In this document: piece after piece, positions 8,542 to 19,941 of the stretch
How the letters are laid out: the number at the start of each line of letters is the position of its first letter
How positions within the stretch are numbered: position 1 is the first letter of the stretch
Origin: Nemophila menziesii
Taxonomy: Eukaryota > Streptophyta > Magnoliopsida > Boraginales > Hydrophyllaceae
Direction of reading: 5' to 3'
Length of the DNA: 64,000 nt
Assembly (NCBI GenBank): GCA_029959085.1
Contig: JARWIR010000027.1
Location: 6,324,001 to 6,388,000 of the forward strand
Program-made: the position numbers and the translations under genes
The notes under the pieces: generated by a model
What the model was told of the DNA's origin: nothing
Databases searched by the model: none
Seen by the model: only the letters and a program-made list of their open reading frames with translations

Positions 8542-10280
8542 ATGCGAAGAAGACTCTTTAAGGATCTAGAGCCAACACCTCCGATCCTTAATAATCCAGA
8601 ATCGTTAATCAGACTTGCTAACAAGAGAAGAAGAGAACAAGAAGCTAGAGAAGTAGAAGAATTAATTAACAGAATGGAGAATATCAACATTCAGAACCAA
8701 CAAAATAACGGACAAGGCCAGCTAGACGCAAATGGCCAACCTTTAGCGCCACTAGGCATTATTCCTCAAGTTCAGCCACTAAATCCTAATCCTCAAGGCC
8801 AAGTTCAGATAGTAATTAATCAAGATCCATGGTTTGTTAATGGTCCAGAAGAAGTTCCTTTCCGTACTCCTGCTCTAGGAATAGGTGCTCCAGATATAGA
8901 TGTTCCAAGGTTTCGTCCTGATTCGGGTATGTTAGCTCAATTCCAAAATTTTGGAAATTTTCGCGGTAGAGTTGGAGAAGATCCTATCCGAGCGGTACAG
9001 AAATTCAAACAGATATGTGATTCTTACATCACACAAGGGGTTTCAAGAGAACAGATGTATTATGCTGCGTTTCGATTTTTTTTATTGATGGAGTGAGTGA
9101 ATGACACGATACGCAAGAACCTACGAAGATAACAAACTGGGACCAATTAGAGACTGCTTTCTTTGATAGATATTACCCATGTAACATGAGGTTAGATGAT
9201 TAGCTCGAATTAACACACTTCCGTCAAGAATATGATGAAACTTTGGGTAAGAGTTGGACAAGATTCAAGATATGTTTACGAAGGGTTCCCGATCATGGCT
9301 TCACCGAACAACAACAGCTAAAAATATTTTACAAAGGCCTTGATGGGACCTCAAGAGAGAAATTGGATTTGCTATGTGGTGCGGGATTTCTTCAAGTTCA
9401 ACCCGTTCATGCAAAAATCATTTTGGAAAGAACAGTAAAGAATGAAGTTGGGTGGACTTCGGTGAGAACCCCGGTTAAAGGAGTGAATAATGTTAATATC
9501 GATGAAAAGCTTGCTACGCTTGAGAATAAAATCCAAACTACACTAGAGTAGCAATTGAAGCAGCTTGCACTAGCTGTAAAAGAGGGATTTTCGGGTAAGA
9601 AGGTAGCTGTGCAAGCTGCACAATAAGTTTATATGTGTTCGATTTGCAAGGTAGATGATCATGATGAGGAAAATTGTCCGAATAACCAAGAACCTGTGAT
9701 GTTTGTGTCTAATAGAGGTAACTTTAATTCAAGTGGAAATGGATATCAGCCTAACAGAAACCATCCTGGGTTTCAATACTCCAATCATAATGGGGCAGCC
9801 AATCCTACATATGCGTATCAGTCGCGTCCCCAAGGTAACAATTACAATCCAAGACCACACAACAATTATCAAGGAGGACAGCATCAGGGTAATTATGTGC
9901 AAAGACAAGCTCCTCAAAACACTTACGATGAAACCATGAACCAGAAAGCCTTACCTGCCTAACCACAATATGATGTAGTTACGCTTCAGAAAACCGTAGA
10001 AAGCTTAATTACTCTTCAACAAGCATTTGACGCAAATATGAAGCTATTACAAAATCAAATGAGCCAAATCGCAAAACAGCTTAATCAGCGCCCACAAGGA
10101 CAACTCCCTAGTGACACTGAAAATCCGAGACAACATGAAGATTGTAAAGCCGTTACATTAAGAAGTGGTAAGAACCTCCCTCCACCTCCTTTTCCTGTTA
10201 TGAAAGAAAAAGAAGTTCCAAGAAAAGAAAAGGAAGTAGATGAGAAAGAGAAAGAAAAAGAAGTGAGGTTGATGAAATAG
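8542..10280 (+). pseudogene. gag: gag of element C (broken)
   Basis: Starts at the ATG encoding MRRRLFKDLEP, the same start as in E and G. The N-terminal part is rich in Q, N and P. The core gag domain follows (PIRAVQKFKQICDSYITQG, then RRVPDHGF, FYKGLDGTSREKLDLL). A CCHC zinc knuckle C-x2-C-x4-H-x4-C is at 9636-9677, and a Q-rich linker leads towards the protease. Breaks: a shift near 9085 in a T run with a stop at 9094, TGA for tryptophan soon after, a stop near 9200, one at 9549, TAA at 9622, TAA at 9960, and a shift near 10260 in a purine repeat. Gag would form the cytoplasmic virus-like particle and bind the RNA; this copy cannot. Confidence 0.88.
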
Positions 10281-13200
10281 AGAGGCCAACTGAGATTCCG
10301 AAAAAGAAAGATGATATTGTGATTAATCGCCCTCCACCACCGTTCCCATCTCGAGTTCAGAAAAAGGGTGATTTGGGTGATTTTCAGAAATTCTTTAATA
10401 GAGTGAAAGGCCTGAGAATTAATATTCCGTTACTAGAGGCGATTCGATATATTCCCAAGTATACGAAGTTTTTGAAGAGGGCCCTCACTAATAAAAGGCC
10501 TTATTGTGATAATGAGATGATTGGACTTCCTGAAGAGTGTAGTGCGATTTGTCAGAGTAAATTACCTCCAAAGTTAGTTGATCCGGGGAGTTTCACTATT
10601 CCAATATCGATTGGGGAAGAATGGAAAGGAAAAGCGCTATGTGATTTGGGAGCGAGCATCAATTTGATGCCCAAATCAATCTTTGATAAGCTAAAAATTG
10701 GAGAAGCAAGACCTACTTCTATGGTCTTGCAAATGGCGGACAGGTCTCTTGCACATCCTGAAGGCCGAATTGAAGATGTCCTTGTTAAGGCAGGTACACT
10801 TATATTTCCTGTTGATTTCGTTATTCTTGAATACGACGCGGATAGGAATGTCCCCATTATTTTGGGAAGACCATTCCTAGACACGGGGCGTACTTTGATT
10901 GATGTAGAAAATGGCGAATTAACGATGAGGATACAAGACGAGGAAGTCAAATTCAATGTGTTCCGAGCAATGAAATTTCTAGATTCTCAAGAAGATTGTT
11001 TCCGCATGGATGTAGTTGAGCAGGCATCGCAAGAGGTATTTGATTGTTTTAATTATGATGATATTTTGCAGGACACTTTAACATTAGATATGCCTGAGAT
11101 GATGGAAGAGCTTGCCGAAGTGGCAGCTCTCAATTCTGAAAATCCGAAGTATAGGCGTCTTGCCTATGAACCTATGAGAGAACCGGGGGAGATTATTCCT
11201 AAAAAGAAGCCTTCAATTGAATCTCCTCCGGAATTGGAAGAAAAGACCTTCCCAGTACACTTGAGGTATGCGTATTTAGGTACTAATGAAACTCTACCTG
11301 TTATTGTTTCAGCTAATTTAACAGGTCCTCAAGAAGATAAACTGTTGCGTGTGTTGAGAGCCAACAAAGAGGCAATAGGTTGGACAATTGATAATATCAA
11401 AGGCATTAGTCCCTCCTATTTTCAACATTAAATTATAGTTGAAGATGACAATGCACGCTCAGTTGAAGGTCAAAGGAGATTAATGCCCGTGATGAAAGAT
11501 GTAGTGAAGAAAGAGGTGATCAAGCTTTTAGATGCGGGGATCATTTATCCCATCTCGAGTAGTGAATGGGTGAGTCCAGTTCAGTGTGTACCGAAGAAAG
11601 GAGGAATGACAGCAATTCTTAATGATAAAAATGAGGCGATTCCTTCAAGAACGGTAGTTGGTTGGAGAGTTTGCATGGATTACAGAAAACTGAACAAGGC
11701 CACCAGAAAAGATCATTTCCCTCTTCCCTTCATTGATAAAATACTAGATAAATTGGCCGGAAGAGAGTACTATTGCTTCTTGGATGGTTACTCCGGGTAT
11801 AATCAAATTTACGTGGCTCCAGAAGATCAACATTAGACTACGTTTACATGCCACTTTGGTACTTTTGCATATCGCAGAATGCCATTTGGGTTATGTAACG
11901 CTCATGCTACCTTTCAAAGATGTATGATGGCCATCTTCTGGGATATGATCGATAATTTCCTTGAAGTGTTTATGGACGATTTCTCCGTGTTTGGTGATGA
12001 TTTGGATAGATGTTTAGATAACTTGGAGAAAGTGTTAATCAGATGTAAGGAAACATATTTGGTTCTAAACTGGGAGAAGTATCATTTCATGGTTCGCGAA
12101 GGTATTGTTCTGGGTCACAAAGTTTCGAGTGCTGGGCTAGAGGTTGATAGAGCGAAGATAGAGGTAATTAAAACTCTTCCCCCTCCTGTTTCCGTTAAAG
12201 GGGTAAGGAGTTTTCTTGGCCATGCTGGCTTTTATAGGAGTTTTATTAAAGATTTTTCTAAGATTGCTAAACCGTTATGCAACTTACTCAAAAAGGACTC
12301 CAAATTCCTTTTTGATGAAGCTTGTTTAGCGGCTTTCCAAGCAATTAAGGAAAAGCTTATTTCTGCGTCTATAGTGTTACCTCCAGATTGGAATTTACCG
12401 TTTGAGGTTATGTGTGATGCGAGTGATTTGTGTATGGGAGCTGTATTGGGACAGAGAAAAGAGAAGGTTTTTCATTCGATTTACTATGCTAGTAAAACTT
12501 TTAATGGTGCTCAAATTAATTACACAGTTACAGAAAAAGAGTTGCTAGCAGTTGTATATTCATTTGATAAATTTCGCTCTTATCTTCTTGGAGCGAAAGT
12601 TATTGTTTATACAGATCATTCTGCGATTCGATATCTTATCTAAAAGAAGGATGCGAAACCGAGGTTAATCAGATGGGTTTTATTGCTTCAAGAGTTCGAT
12701 TTAGAGATCAAAGATAGAAAGGGTTGTGAGAATCAGGTTGCAGATCATCTATCGCGTTTAGAGGGTTCAGAGATGAATAGTGGTACTGAAGCAGTTAGAG
12801 AAGAATTTCCTGATGAGAGTTTATTCGTTGTTCGAGATTATGAAGCTCCGTGGTATGCAGATATAGCAAATTTAGTGGTGAGTGGTGTTTTTCCTGAAAG
12901 GTCTACTTATCAAGAAAGAAAGAGGTTAGCTCATTGTGCAAGACAGTTCTTTTGGGAGGATCCTTTCCTCTACAAAGTTTGTGCTGACCAAATAATACGA
13001 AGATGTGTAGCAAGGGAGGAAACTGAAGCCATTATAGCTGGATGCCATGATTCACTCTATGGAGGACATTTCAAGGGAGATAGAACTGCTGCTAAGGTAT
13101 TCCAATCAAGTTTTTACTGGCCTTCTCTTGTTAAAGATTGTCATGAATATGTTAAGAGATGTACGAGATGCCAGTTTACCGGAAACATATCCAAGAGGGA

Positions 13201-14155
13201 TGAGATGCCACGTAATAATGTGTTAGAAGTTGAAATATTCGATGTTTGGGGTATAGACTTTATGGGTCCCTTCGATCCTTCAAATGGTAACCTCTACATC
13301 TTATTAGTTGTTGATTACGTGTCCAAGTGGGTAGAAGCGGTGGGTTTACCCACCAATGATTCACGAGTGGTGATTAAGTTTTTGAAGTCACATATTTTCA
13401 CTAGACATGGCGCACCTAGAGTGATTATTAGCGATGGAGGATCTCATTTCTTTAATAAATATTTAAAGACTGTTCTAGAGAAGTATGGAGTAAGACACCG
13501 TGTATCTACTGCATATCATCCACAATCCAATGGTCAAGCTGAAGTTTCAAATCGTGAAGTCAAGTCAATTCTAGAGAAAACCGTTGGTCCTACAAGGAAA
13601 GATTGGTCAATGAAGTTAGATGATGCGTTGTGGGCCTATCGTACTACGTTTAAAACTCCAGTTGGTGCATCTTCCTATCGTATGGTGTATGGTAAGGCTT
13701 GTCACTTACCTCTTGAGCTTGAAATGGGTGCCTATTCGGCGATTGCGCAATTGAACTTAGATCCTATCTTAGCCGGAAAGAATCGTATGATGAAGCTTAA
13801 CGAACTTGACGTATTCCGATTGAATGCCTATGAAAATGCCAAACTATACAAAGAAAATACGAAGAAATGGCATGACAATCGGATTCGTACAAAGAACTTT
13901 GAAGTGGGGCAAAGAATATTGAAGTATAATTCAAAGTTCAGCAATTATCCGGGTAAGTTAAGATCTAAGTGGTCAGGTCCATACATTGTGACCAAAGTTA
14001 CACCTCATGGGGCGATAGAAATAGAACATCCGCTAGAGAACCATACCTTTATGGTAAACGGTCACAGATTGAAGATATACCATGGAGGTGAAGATACCAA
14101 TCGCTTGGAAGATCCACATCCCGGGGAGGTCATGTATCTCCTCGAAACTCCTTAG
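10281..14155 (+). pseudogene. pol: pol of element C: protease, RT, RNase H, integrase with three nonsense codons
   Basis: One frame (codons in phase with 10319) reads to 14155, interrupted only by stops at 11429, 11834 and 12641. Protease: CDLGASINLMP with the catalytic Asp at 10642. RT: WVSPVQCVPKKGG, RMPFGLCNA and the FMDDF active site at 11969-11983. RNase H: VMCDASD near 12410, then YTDHSAI. Integrase: an HHCC zinc domain (about 13047-13170) and a D,D35E triad at codons 13256, 13433 and 13541; then a GPY-like end ([11 protein letters not shown]) and no chromodomain, as expected for Athila. Gag joins pol without an obvious separate start. The stops lie at sites read as lysine or glutamate codons in relatives. 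Confidence 0.92.
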
Positions 14156-15309
14156 AAGTGTGAGGTAACCCGTCGAGCTTAACGACGTTAAACAAAAGCC
14201 AATTCTTTGTATATTAGTTGAGTTTTTAAATTTTCGCAATGTAAAATAGTTTGATTTTCATAATTTTAGTGTTTATTATTAAGAAATGAGGAAGGGTAGC
14301 TGTTTTTGATGATTTCAGGGGTAAAAAGGTCACGAGTTTGGGGTCGATAAGGCGAAAACAGGAGAAAAATAGGTTGGATGTCCAGGAGAAACCAGGTACC
14401 CGGTTTCGCAAAAACCGGGAACCCTGTTTTGGAGCTGGTACCAACCTTATACCCGCAACACCAGGCGTTTCGGTTCACGACACAGCGTCGGAAACGGGTA
14501 CCCGGATTTTCAAAACCGGGAACCCGGTTTTGGTGCTGTGACTCTTGAAAATCTCTGACCCAGCGTTTTGGTAGCTTGTGTTTTGTTGCGTTTTGATTCG
14601 CGCCATCGACAGAAAACAGGGAACCCGCATTTGGTAAAACCGGGTACCCGGTTTTGGAGCTGTAACTTCTGAAAATCTCTGACCCGGCGTCTTGGGAGGT
14701 TGCGTCTTGGCTCGCTCCATCGACAAAATCCGGGAACCCGCATTCTTCAAAACCGGGTACCCGGTTTTGGCGAGCAAAAGTTCTGACCCCGCGTCTTGGG
14801 GTCTAGCATATTGGTGCGTATTGAGGTATTAAAAAAAAATCAATTAAGTAATTTTTCCGCGCCGTCACAGCGACGCGGAACCGGGTACCCAGATTTTCGA
14901 AACCGGGAACCCGGTTTTGAAGCTATGATATTGGTTTTTGGGTGTTTAACCTAGTTTTCTTCGCCCCTTCTGCAAGTTTTTACCTAAAACGCACCAACAG
15001 CCTCCCCACCTCCGAAAATCATCATTGAAATCTCTATCTATCATCAAATCCTACCCTCTTTCACCACAAAAACATAAGATCAACTCACCTGCTCTCCAAA
15101 ATAACATCAAATCCTTAGTTTTTTCCCCTAGATTTTTCTTCACCCAATCCTTAAATTAAACCCAATTCCTTCTTCTCCCATCCGAATTGAACAAAACCCA
15201 TCTCATATTCCACCTAGTTCTTCAATTCCTAAGTCTCAAAACATCAAAATTCTAAACTTTTTCTCTAAGTTTCTCATTATTTGAAGTTTTGAGTTTGGGG
15301 TGGAAAGAT
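14156..15309 (+). other. Spacer between pol and ORF3 of C
   Basis: No gene. Contains GAGTTTGGGGT at 14334, a palindromic repeat array at 14391-14940, then a C/T-rich stretch (14990-15280), and a second GAGTTTGGGGT at 15291 just before ORF3. Confidence 0.7.
14391..14940. repeat. GGTACC-palindrome array in spacer of C
   Basis: Five units contain a GGTACCC core (near 14395, 14496, 14643, 14755, 14882), each accompanied within about 35 bases by GGGAACCC, and embedded in repeated words such as TTTTGGAGCTGTAAC and TCTGACCCGGCGTCTTGG. Unit spacing is roughly 100-150 bases. The core GGGTACCC is a perfect palindrome. Confidence 0.8.
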
Positions 15310-16645
15310 ATGACTAACAGTACCGGTGATTTCCGAAGAACTTCTACTAGGATAAAAACCACCATTGGTGATTCCCAAGACCAAGCTATTGAGATTCCTG
15401 ATTCGCGTCCTAAACAAGATATTGATGAAGTTAAGCTTGATCCCAAGAGAATAGAAATAACATGTCAAAAGAGAAGATTAATTGATGAATCAGAAAGTGA
15501 GAAGGAACAAGAAGAGGAAATTGAGAAAAAGCAAGAAGAGGAAATTGCGAAGAACATTGAGGATGAAACTGAACAAGAGGTTCCGGAAGTGTCAGTTCAA
15601 CATAAACCTCCGCGTGTGAAGATGTGGGCCCACAAGCCTAAGAGGGTTTATACTTGTTGGAATAATTAGGTTCGTGAAAGAATTGAATTCTTGAAGTTTG
15701 GTGAGGAGACAAATTTTCCTAAGGGTATTATGAGTAGTGAACACAAGGAATATGCTGTGACTTGTGGTAAGTTTGGTTGGAAAGAATTACAAGAAAGGAA
15801 GCTTGAGTTTATTCCTACTTTTGTGCGAGAATTTTATGAAGGTTTAGCTACCTCCCGTGACGCAATTGATATCCGCAAAAAGGTAGTTCCTTTCTCTGTT
15901 GAACGTATTCGGAAAACCTTCAAATTACCCAACTTTTCTGGAACATGTCCTTTCCAAGAAACTCTTAATGATCCTTCTTTCGATCTTGAATCCCTTTGGG
16001 GGTCCGTGCTTGTTAATGGGGCTAGCCAAATTCCTGAAGGAGAAAGATATCCTGGACAGTTTTACAGCAGTAATTTGACACCTCGTGCGAAGGTTTGGTC
16101 TCGTTTCATAATACCCACTTTCTTTGGTATTAAGCACACTTCCGAGTTGAAGAAAGAGCATGTAAAAGTGTATTTTGGAGGAGAAACCATTTGATGTTGC
16201 TAAGATTATTTATGATACAATCATGGAGTTCGCGAAATCCCCAATGAAACAACAAAATCTCAAGTTCCCTTGCACTATTACTCAGTTGTGTCTAGACGCA
16301 AAGATTCCGCGTAAGAACGCAGATATTGACATTGTTTCAGTTGGTATGAGTATAGCATTGAGCACGATCAAGAATATCCATGAGGAAGCAACACGAGCTA
16401 CCAAAAGTCCTAGAACTCCTCTATCAAAGAAAGCGAAGACTGTTCCTGCGTTAGAATAAAAGATTCACGTGCTGGAAGAGAATCAAGAGAAGATGATTGC
16501 TACCTTAGGAAACGTTACAAAAGAACTGGACCTGCTTCGTAATTTGATCTTAGGCGTAAATACACTTCAAAACCCGATTTATGATGCTGTTACGCGAGAT
16601 AAAGGCCCAGAACGCAACACCGGTAACCAGCCACGCGCTGGATAA
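15310..16645 (+). pseudogene. ORF3 of element C (broken)
   Basis: The start ATG at 15310 matches the start of the intact G copy (MTN). An acidic stretch of repeated E and K follows, then the conserved domain (FVREFYEG, PEGERYPGQFYSSN, WSRFIIPTFFGIKH), a coiled-coil-like end and the ending NQPRAG. Breaks: TAG at 15667 in place of a glutamine codon, a small deletion with frameshift near 16165, and TAA at 16457. The role of the protein is unknown; it occupies the env-like position but has no visible membrane segment. Confidence 0.85.
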
Positions 16646-17122
16646 GATACGTTTTCTAAACCTTCCTCTTAGTGTAGATTAGTTTAAATGCTTTATTGAG
16701 TCTTTTCGAGTCGTGGGGACACGACTCATTTTTGAGTTTGGGGTGGGGTTTGTTGCCTCATCCCAGTTTTTATGTGTTATTTGTTTTATTTGCTTTCAAT
16801 AAAAGAATTTTCGGAGTTGCGTTTGACTGTAGAAGATCTTAAATGTCCCCATTAAGCATACTTTTGATGAATCTATTATAGTAAATAGTGGACTTTAGGG
16901 ATTGATATAAAACGCACTTAGAAGTGCATGCAAACATAGGTAATTGATAGGAAGAATTGATGAACAATGCAAATGAAGTAAGCTTGTACTTAATGAATAT
17001 GTTTGGTGTGTAGAACGTGAAATCCTAATTAGTAGAGAACCCACCTAGATATGAACTAAATACAAGCTATGTACTTAGGAAAATGATAGGGGAAGTTCTT
17101 TGTTAGCCATTTGTGCCTTTTT
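16646..17122 (+). other. 3' UTR of C, truncated at the inverted junction
   Basis: Matches the 3' UTR of A from the ORF3 stop through GAGTTTGGGGT (16734) to the word GTTAGCCATTTG (17102), then ends abruptly at 17122. The last 307 bases are repeated in inverted orientation at 17168-17474. Confidence 0.8.
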
Positions 17123-17474
17123 AGAACTGCCCCTATCATTTGTTACCCAAGTAGTAATAAAAAGGCTAAAAAGGCACAAATGGCTAACAAAGAACTGCCC
17201 CTATCATTTTCCTAAGTACATAGCTTGTCTTTAGTTCATATATAGGTGGGTTCTCTACTAATTAGGATTTCACGTTCTACACACCAAACATATTCATTAA
17301 GTACAAGCTTACTTCATTTGCATTGTTCATCAATTCTTCCTATCAATTACCTATGTTTGCATGCACTTCTAAGTGCGTTTTATATCAATCCCTAAAGTCC
17401 AGTATTTACTATCATAGATTCATCAAAAGTATGCTTAATGGGGACATTTAAGATCTTCTACAGTCAAACGCAAC
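16816..17474. repeat. Inverted repeat, 307-bp arms, joining C and D
   Basis: Arms 16816-17122 and 17168-17474 pair in inverted orientation with five mismatches in 307 by hand alignment (98.4%). The 45-base centre (17123-17167) contains a second copy of AACTGCCCCTATCATT and an LTR-like CCCAAGTAGTAAT. Outside the arms, starting exactly at GTTGCG, the two 3' UTRs diverge and lead into different ORF3 subfamilies. Confidence 0.9.
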
Positions 17475-17641
17475 CCCTAATTAATTTTATTGAAATCAAA
17501 TAAAACAAATAACACGTGAAACTGGGATGAGGCAACGAACCCCACCCCAAACTCAAAAATGAGTCGTGTCCACATGACTCGAAAAGACTGAAAGCAAAGA
17601 AAATAATATACACTATGTGAGAAGGGATAGAAAAATGTGTC
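17475..17641 (-). other. 3' UTR of D next to ORF3
   Basis: Short non-coding stretch between the inverted-repeat arm and the ORF3 stop. It contains the complement of GAGTTTGGGGTGG (near 17542-17554) and a CGTGTCCACATGACTC word, altered from the perfect inverted repeat seen in A and C. Confidence 0.7.
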
Positions 17642-18949
17642 TTAACTAGCGCGAGGCTGGTTGTTAGTGTTGCGTCCAAGTAGATTTTCTTTCGTAAGTA
17701 ATCCATAGGTGGTGTGTTGTATTGTGCTCACCCCAAGTAACATATTTCGTAGAAGATCCAACTCTTTTGTAATGTTTCCTAAGGTTGCAACCGTCGCATC
17801 TTGCTTCTTTTCCAACACTCTGGTTTTATTCTCCAATTCATTATCAGAATTTACCTTCTTCTTCGGCGGAGGAACTCTAGGATTCTTCATTGGTTCTGTT
17901 GCTTCATTATGAGCGTTCTCAATCGAATTTAACGCCATGTATTCCCCATTTTCTGAAGGTTCAACCTCTTCGCTCTTACGCGGTATTTTTGTGTCTAGAC
18001 ACAAAGCAGTGACGGTACATGGAAACTCAAGGTTTTGCTGAACAGTTGGGGATTTCTTGAACTCCATAATGGTGTCATAAATCACACGAGCAACATCAAT
18101 TTCTTGTTTCTCAATAACACACTTTATAAAAATAATATGCTCCTTTTTCAACTCGGAAGTGTGAGTAATTCCAAAGAAAGTAGGGATTATTAAACGGGAC
18201 CATACCTTAGCACAAGGTAATAAACAACTACTATAAACTTGCCTAGAATATCTCTCACCTTTTGGAATAGGGCGTTTCCTACAAATCAAAACTTTATCCC
18301 AAAGAAACTCCCAATTAAAACATGGATGATTAAGTCTTTCTTGATATGGACAAGGACCAGTAAGGTTTGGCAATTTCAAAGTTTTACGAATAAGCTTAAC
18401 TGAGAAAGGTAATACCTTTTTACGTATGATAATTGATTGTTTATTTGCAAAAAATAATCCTTCATAAAAATCACGCACCATAGTAGGAATATATGTGAGG
18501 TTTCTCTGTCTCTATTCGGTCCACCCAAACTTATCACAAGTAATAGCATAACCCTTAAACTCACTGTTCATAATTCCTGAAGGGAATCCTTTTACAACAC
18601 CAAACTTCAAATAATTAATTCTGTCACGAATCTGATCAGTCCAACTAACTACAACTCTCTTTGGTTTCTGTGCCATAGTATTTCTTTGGGTAGCTCTTTA
18701 TTCTGGAATGGGCTCGCTAGGAATTACATCTTCGACCTCTTCTTCTTCTTCAATTACTAAGGTAGGCTTTGTAGGAGTAGCCTTACTTGGGTTATCTTTC
18801 CTCTTCATAACAGTCTGAACTTCTCCAATATTGTGTTTAGGACCTGAATCCATAATCTCAATAGCTCTTTCTTGTGTAGCACTAGGATTGTTTCTTGTTC
18901 TTGGAGTGTTTCTTAGAAAGTAGCTGAAAGAATCTGTCCGGTTAGTCAT
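17642..18949 (-). pseudogene. ORF3 of element D (two nonsense codons)
   Basis: Begins at the minus-strand ATG at 18947-18949 (MTNRTDSF) and ends NQPRAS. The whole gene stays in one frame, with stops only at 18698 and near 18511. It has the same layout as the G copy: a basic/acidic N-terminus, the domain with MVRDFYEG, PKGERYSRQVYSS and WSRLIIPTFFGITH, PPPKKKV, then a coiled-coil-like end. The sequence differs clearly from the A, C and G copies, so D is a separate subfamily although its 3' UTR end is nearly identical to that of C. Confidence 0.85.
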
Positions 18950-19941
18950 CTCAACTCACCCCAAACTCAAAACTTCAAAAATTTAAAAACTAGAGAAAAG
19001 TTTTGAAATTTGATGTTTTGAGGATTAAAGAACGATGATTAAGGTGAATTGTGAGATGGGTAGAGGCTTTTTGATGTGTCGGTAGAGGATTAATTGTTCG
19101 ATTTAAGTCTTGGATGAAGAAAAATTCTTGGAGAAAAGTTGAATTTTGATGGTGTTTTGGAAGGATTATGAGTTGTTTAAGTGTTTTTGTGGTGTTGGAG
19201 GGTAGGATTTAATGATTATAAGCTGTTTTGATGATGATTTTCGGAGTGGTTTGAAGCTGAGAAACGGAATTGGAGGCTAACATAAGAAGGAAGTCACAAG
19301 TATAGGGTTTAGGGCTCCAAAACCGCCTCTTACAGACGACAGCAAGGTTCCCGTTCAGTGATAACCGGGTTCCGGGTTCGCGACGCTGTGTCGGCGCGAT
19401 TTTTCCGATTTTTTTTAACCTAGACGCACCATTCTTGCGTATTGGGTGACGCACTGGTCAGAGATTTTGTCTTCGTGAGCGGGTTCCCGGTCAACTAGAA
19501 ATGGGGTCCCCGTTTGTGTCGACGAGCGCAACTCCAAACGTGGCCTTAGACGGCTCCTTGCGTCTACCTTTACGCACCAGTCAGAAAGTTGGGAGGCTAC
19601 ATCGCCTAAAACTGGGTTCCCGGTTGGCATCGACAGGCGCAGGTCTAGACGCAGCCTTCTTGCGTGTGATGGGTTGGTCAATGGAGGCTCACCGGGTTCC
19701 AGGTTTGCTCCTGTTTTGCAACCCAAAATTTCTCATTTTTTCCACTTTTTAACCCCAAACTCATGACTTTTGTAATCCTGAAACCATCAAAAACAACTAC
19801 CCGTTCTCATTTTTAAAAAATAAACACTAACAAACAACAATTATTCTAATTTACACTACGAAATTGAAAAGACATGAAACTAATATACAATGAATTGGAT
19901 TTTGTTTAACGTCGTTAAGCTCAACATGGTACTTCTCACTT
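18950..19941 (-). other. Spacer between pol and ORF3 of D
   Basis: No gene. Contains ACCCCAAACTC words (18958, 19751), and a region at 19330-19710 with GGGTTCCCGG-type elements (near 19367, 19480, 19614, 19692) set between ACGCA/TGCGT words: the counterpart of the palindrome arrays in C, E and G but less symmetrical. Confidence 0.65.

Larger units (their letters stand above)
6844..17122 (+). mobile_element. Element C: Athila-type retrotransposon lacking its 3' LTR
   Basis: Order: 5' LTR, PBS, leader, gag, protease-RT-RNase H-integrase, palindromic spacer, ORF3, start of 3' UTR. It stops inside the 3' UTR at an inverted-repeat junction with element D, so polypurine tract and 3' LTR are absent. 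All three genes carry stops or frameshifts; pol has only three nonsense codons. Confidence 0.9.

Noticed and set aside
14226..14777. Short frames on both strands over the palindrome array (for example 14475-14777)
   Set aside because: They read through tandem palindromes and are not shared between subfamilies.
16816..17474. Inverted repeat as a simple fold-back assembly artefact
   Set aside because: The arms differ at five sites, and the sequence beyond the arms is different on the two sides, which a chimeric fold-back read would not give. Not fully excluded without reads.
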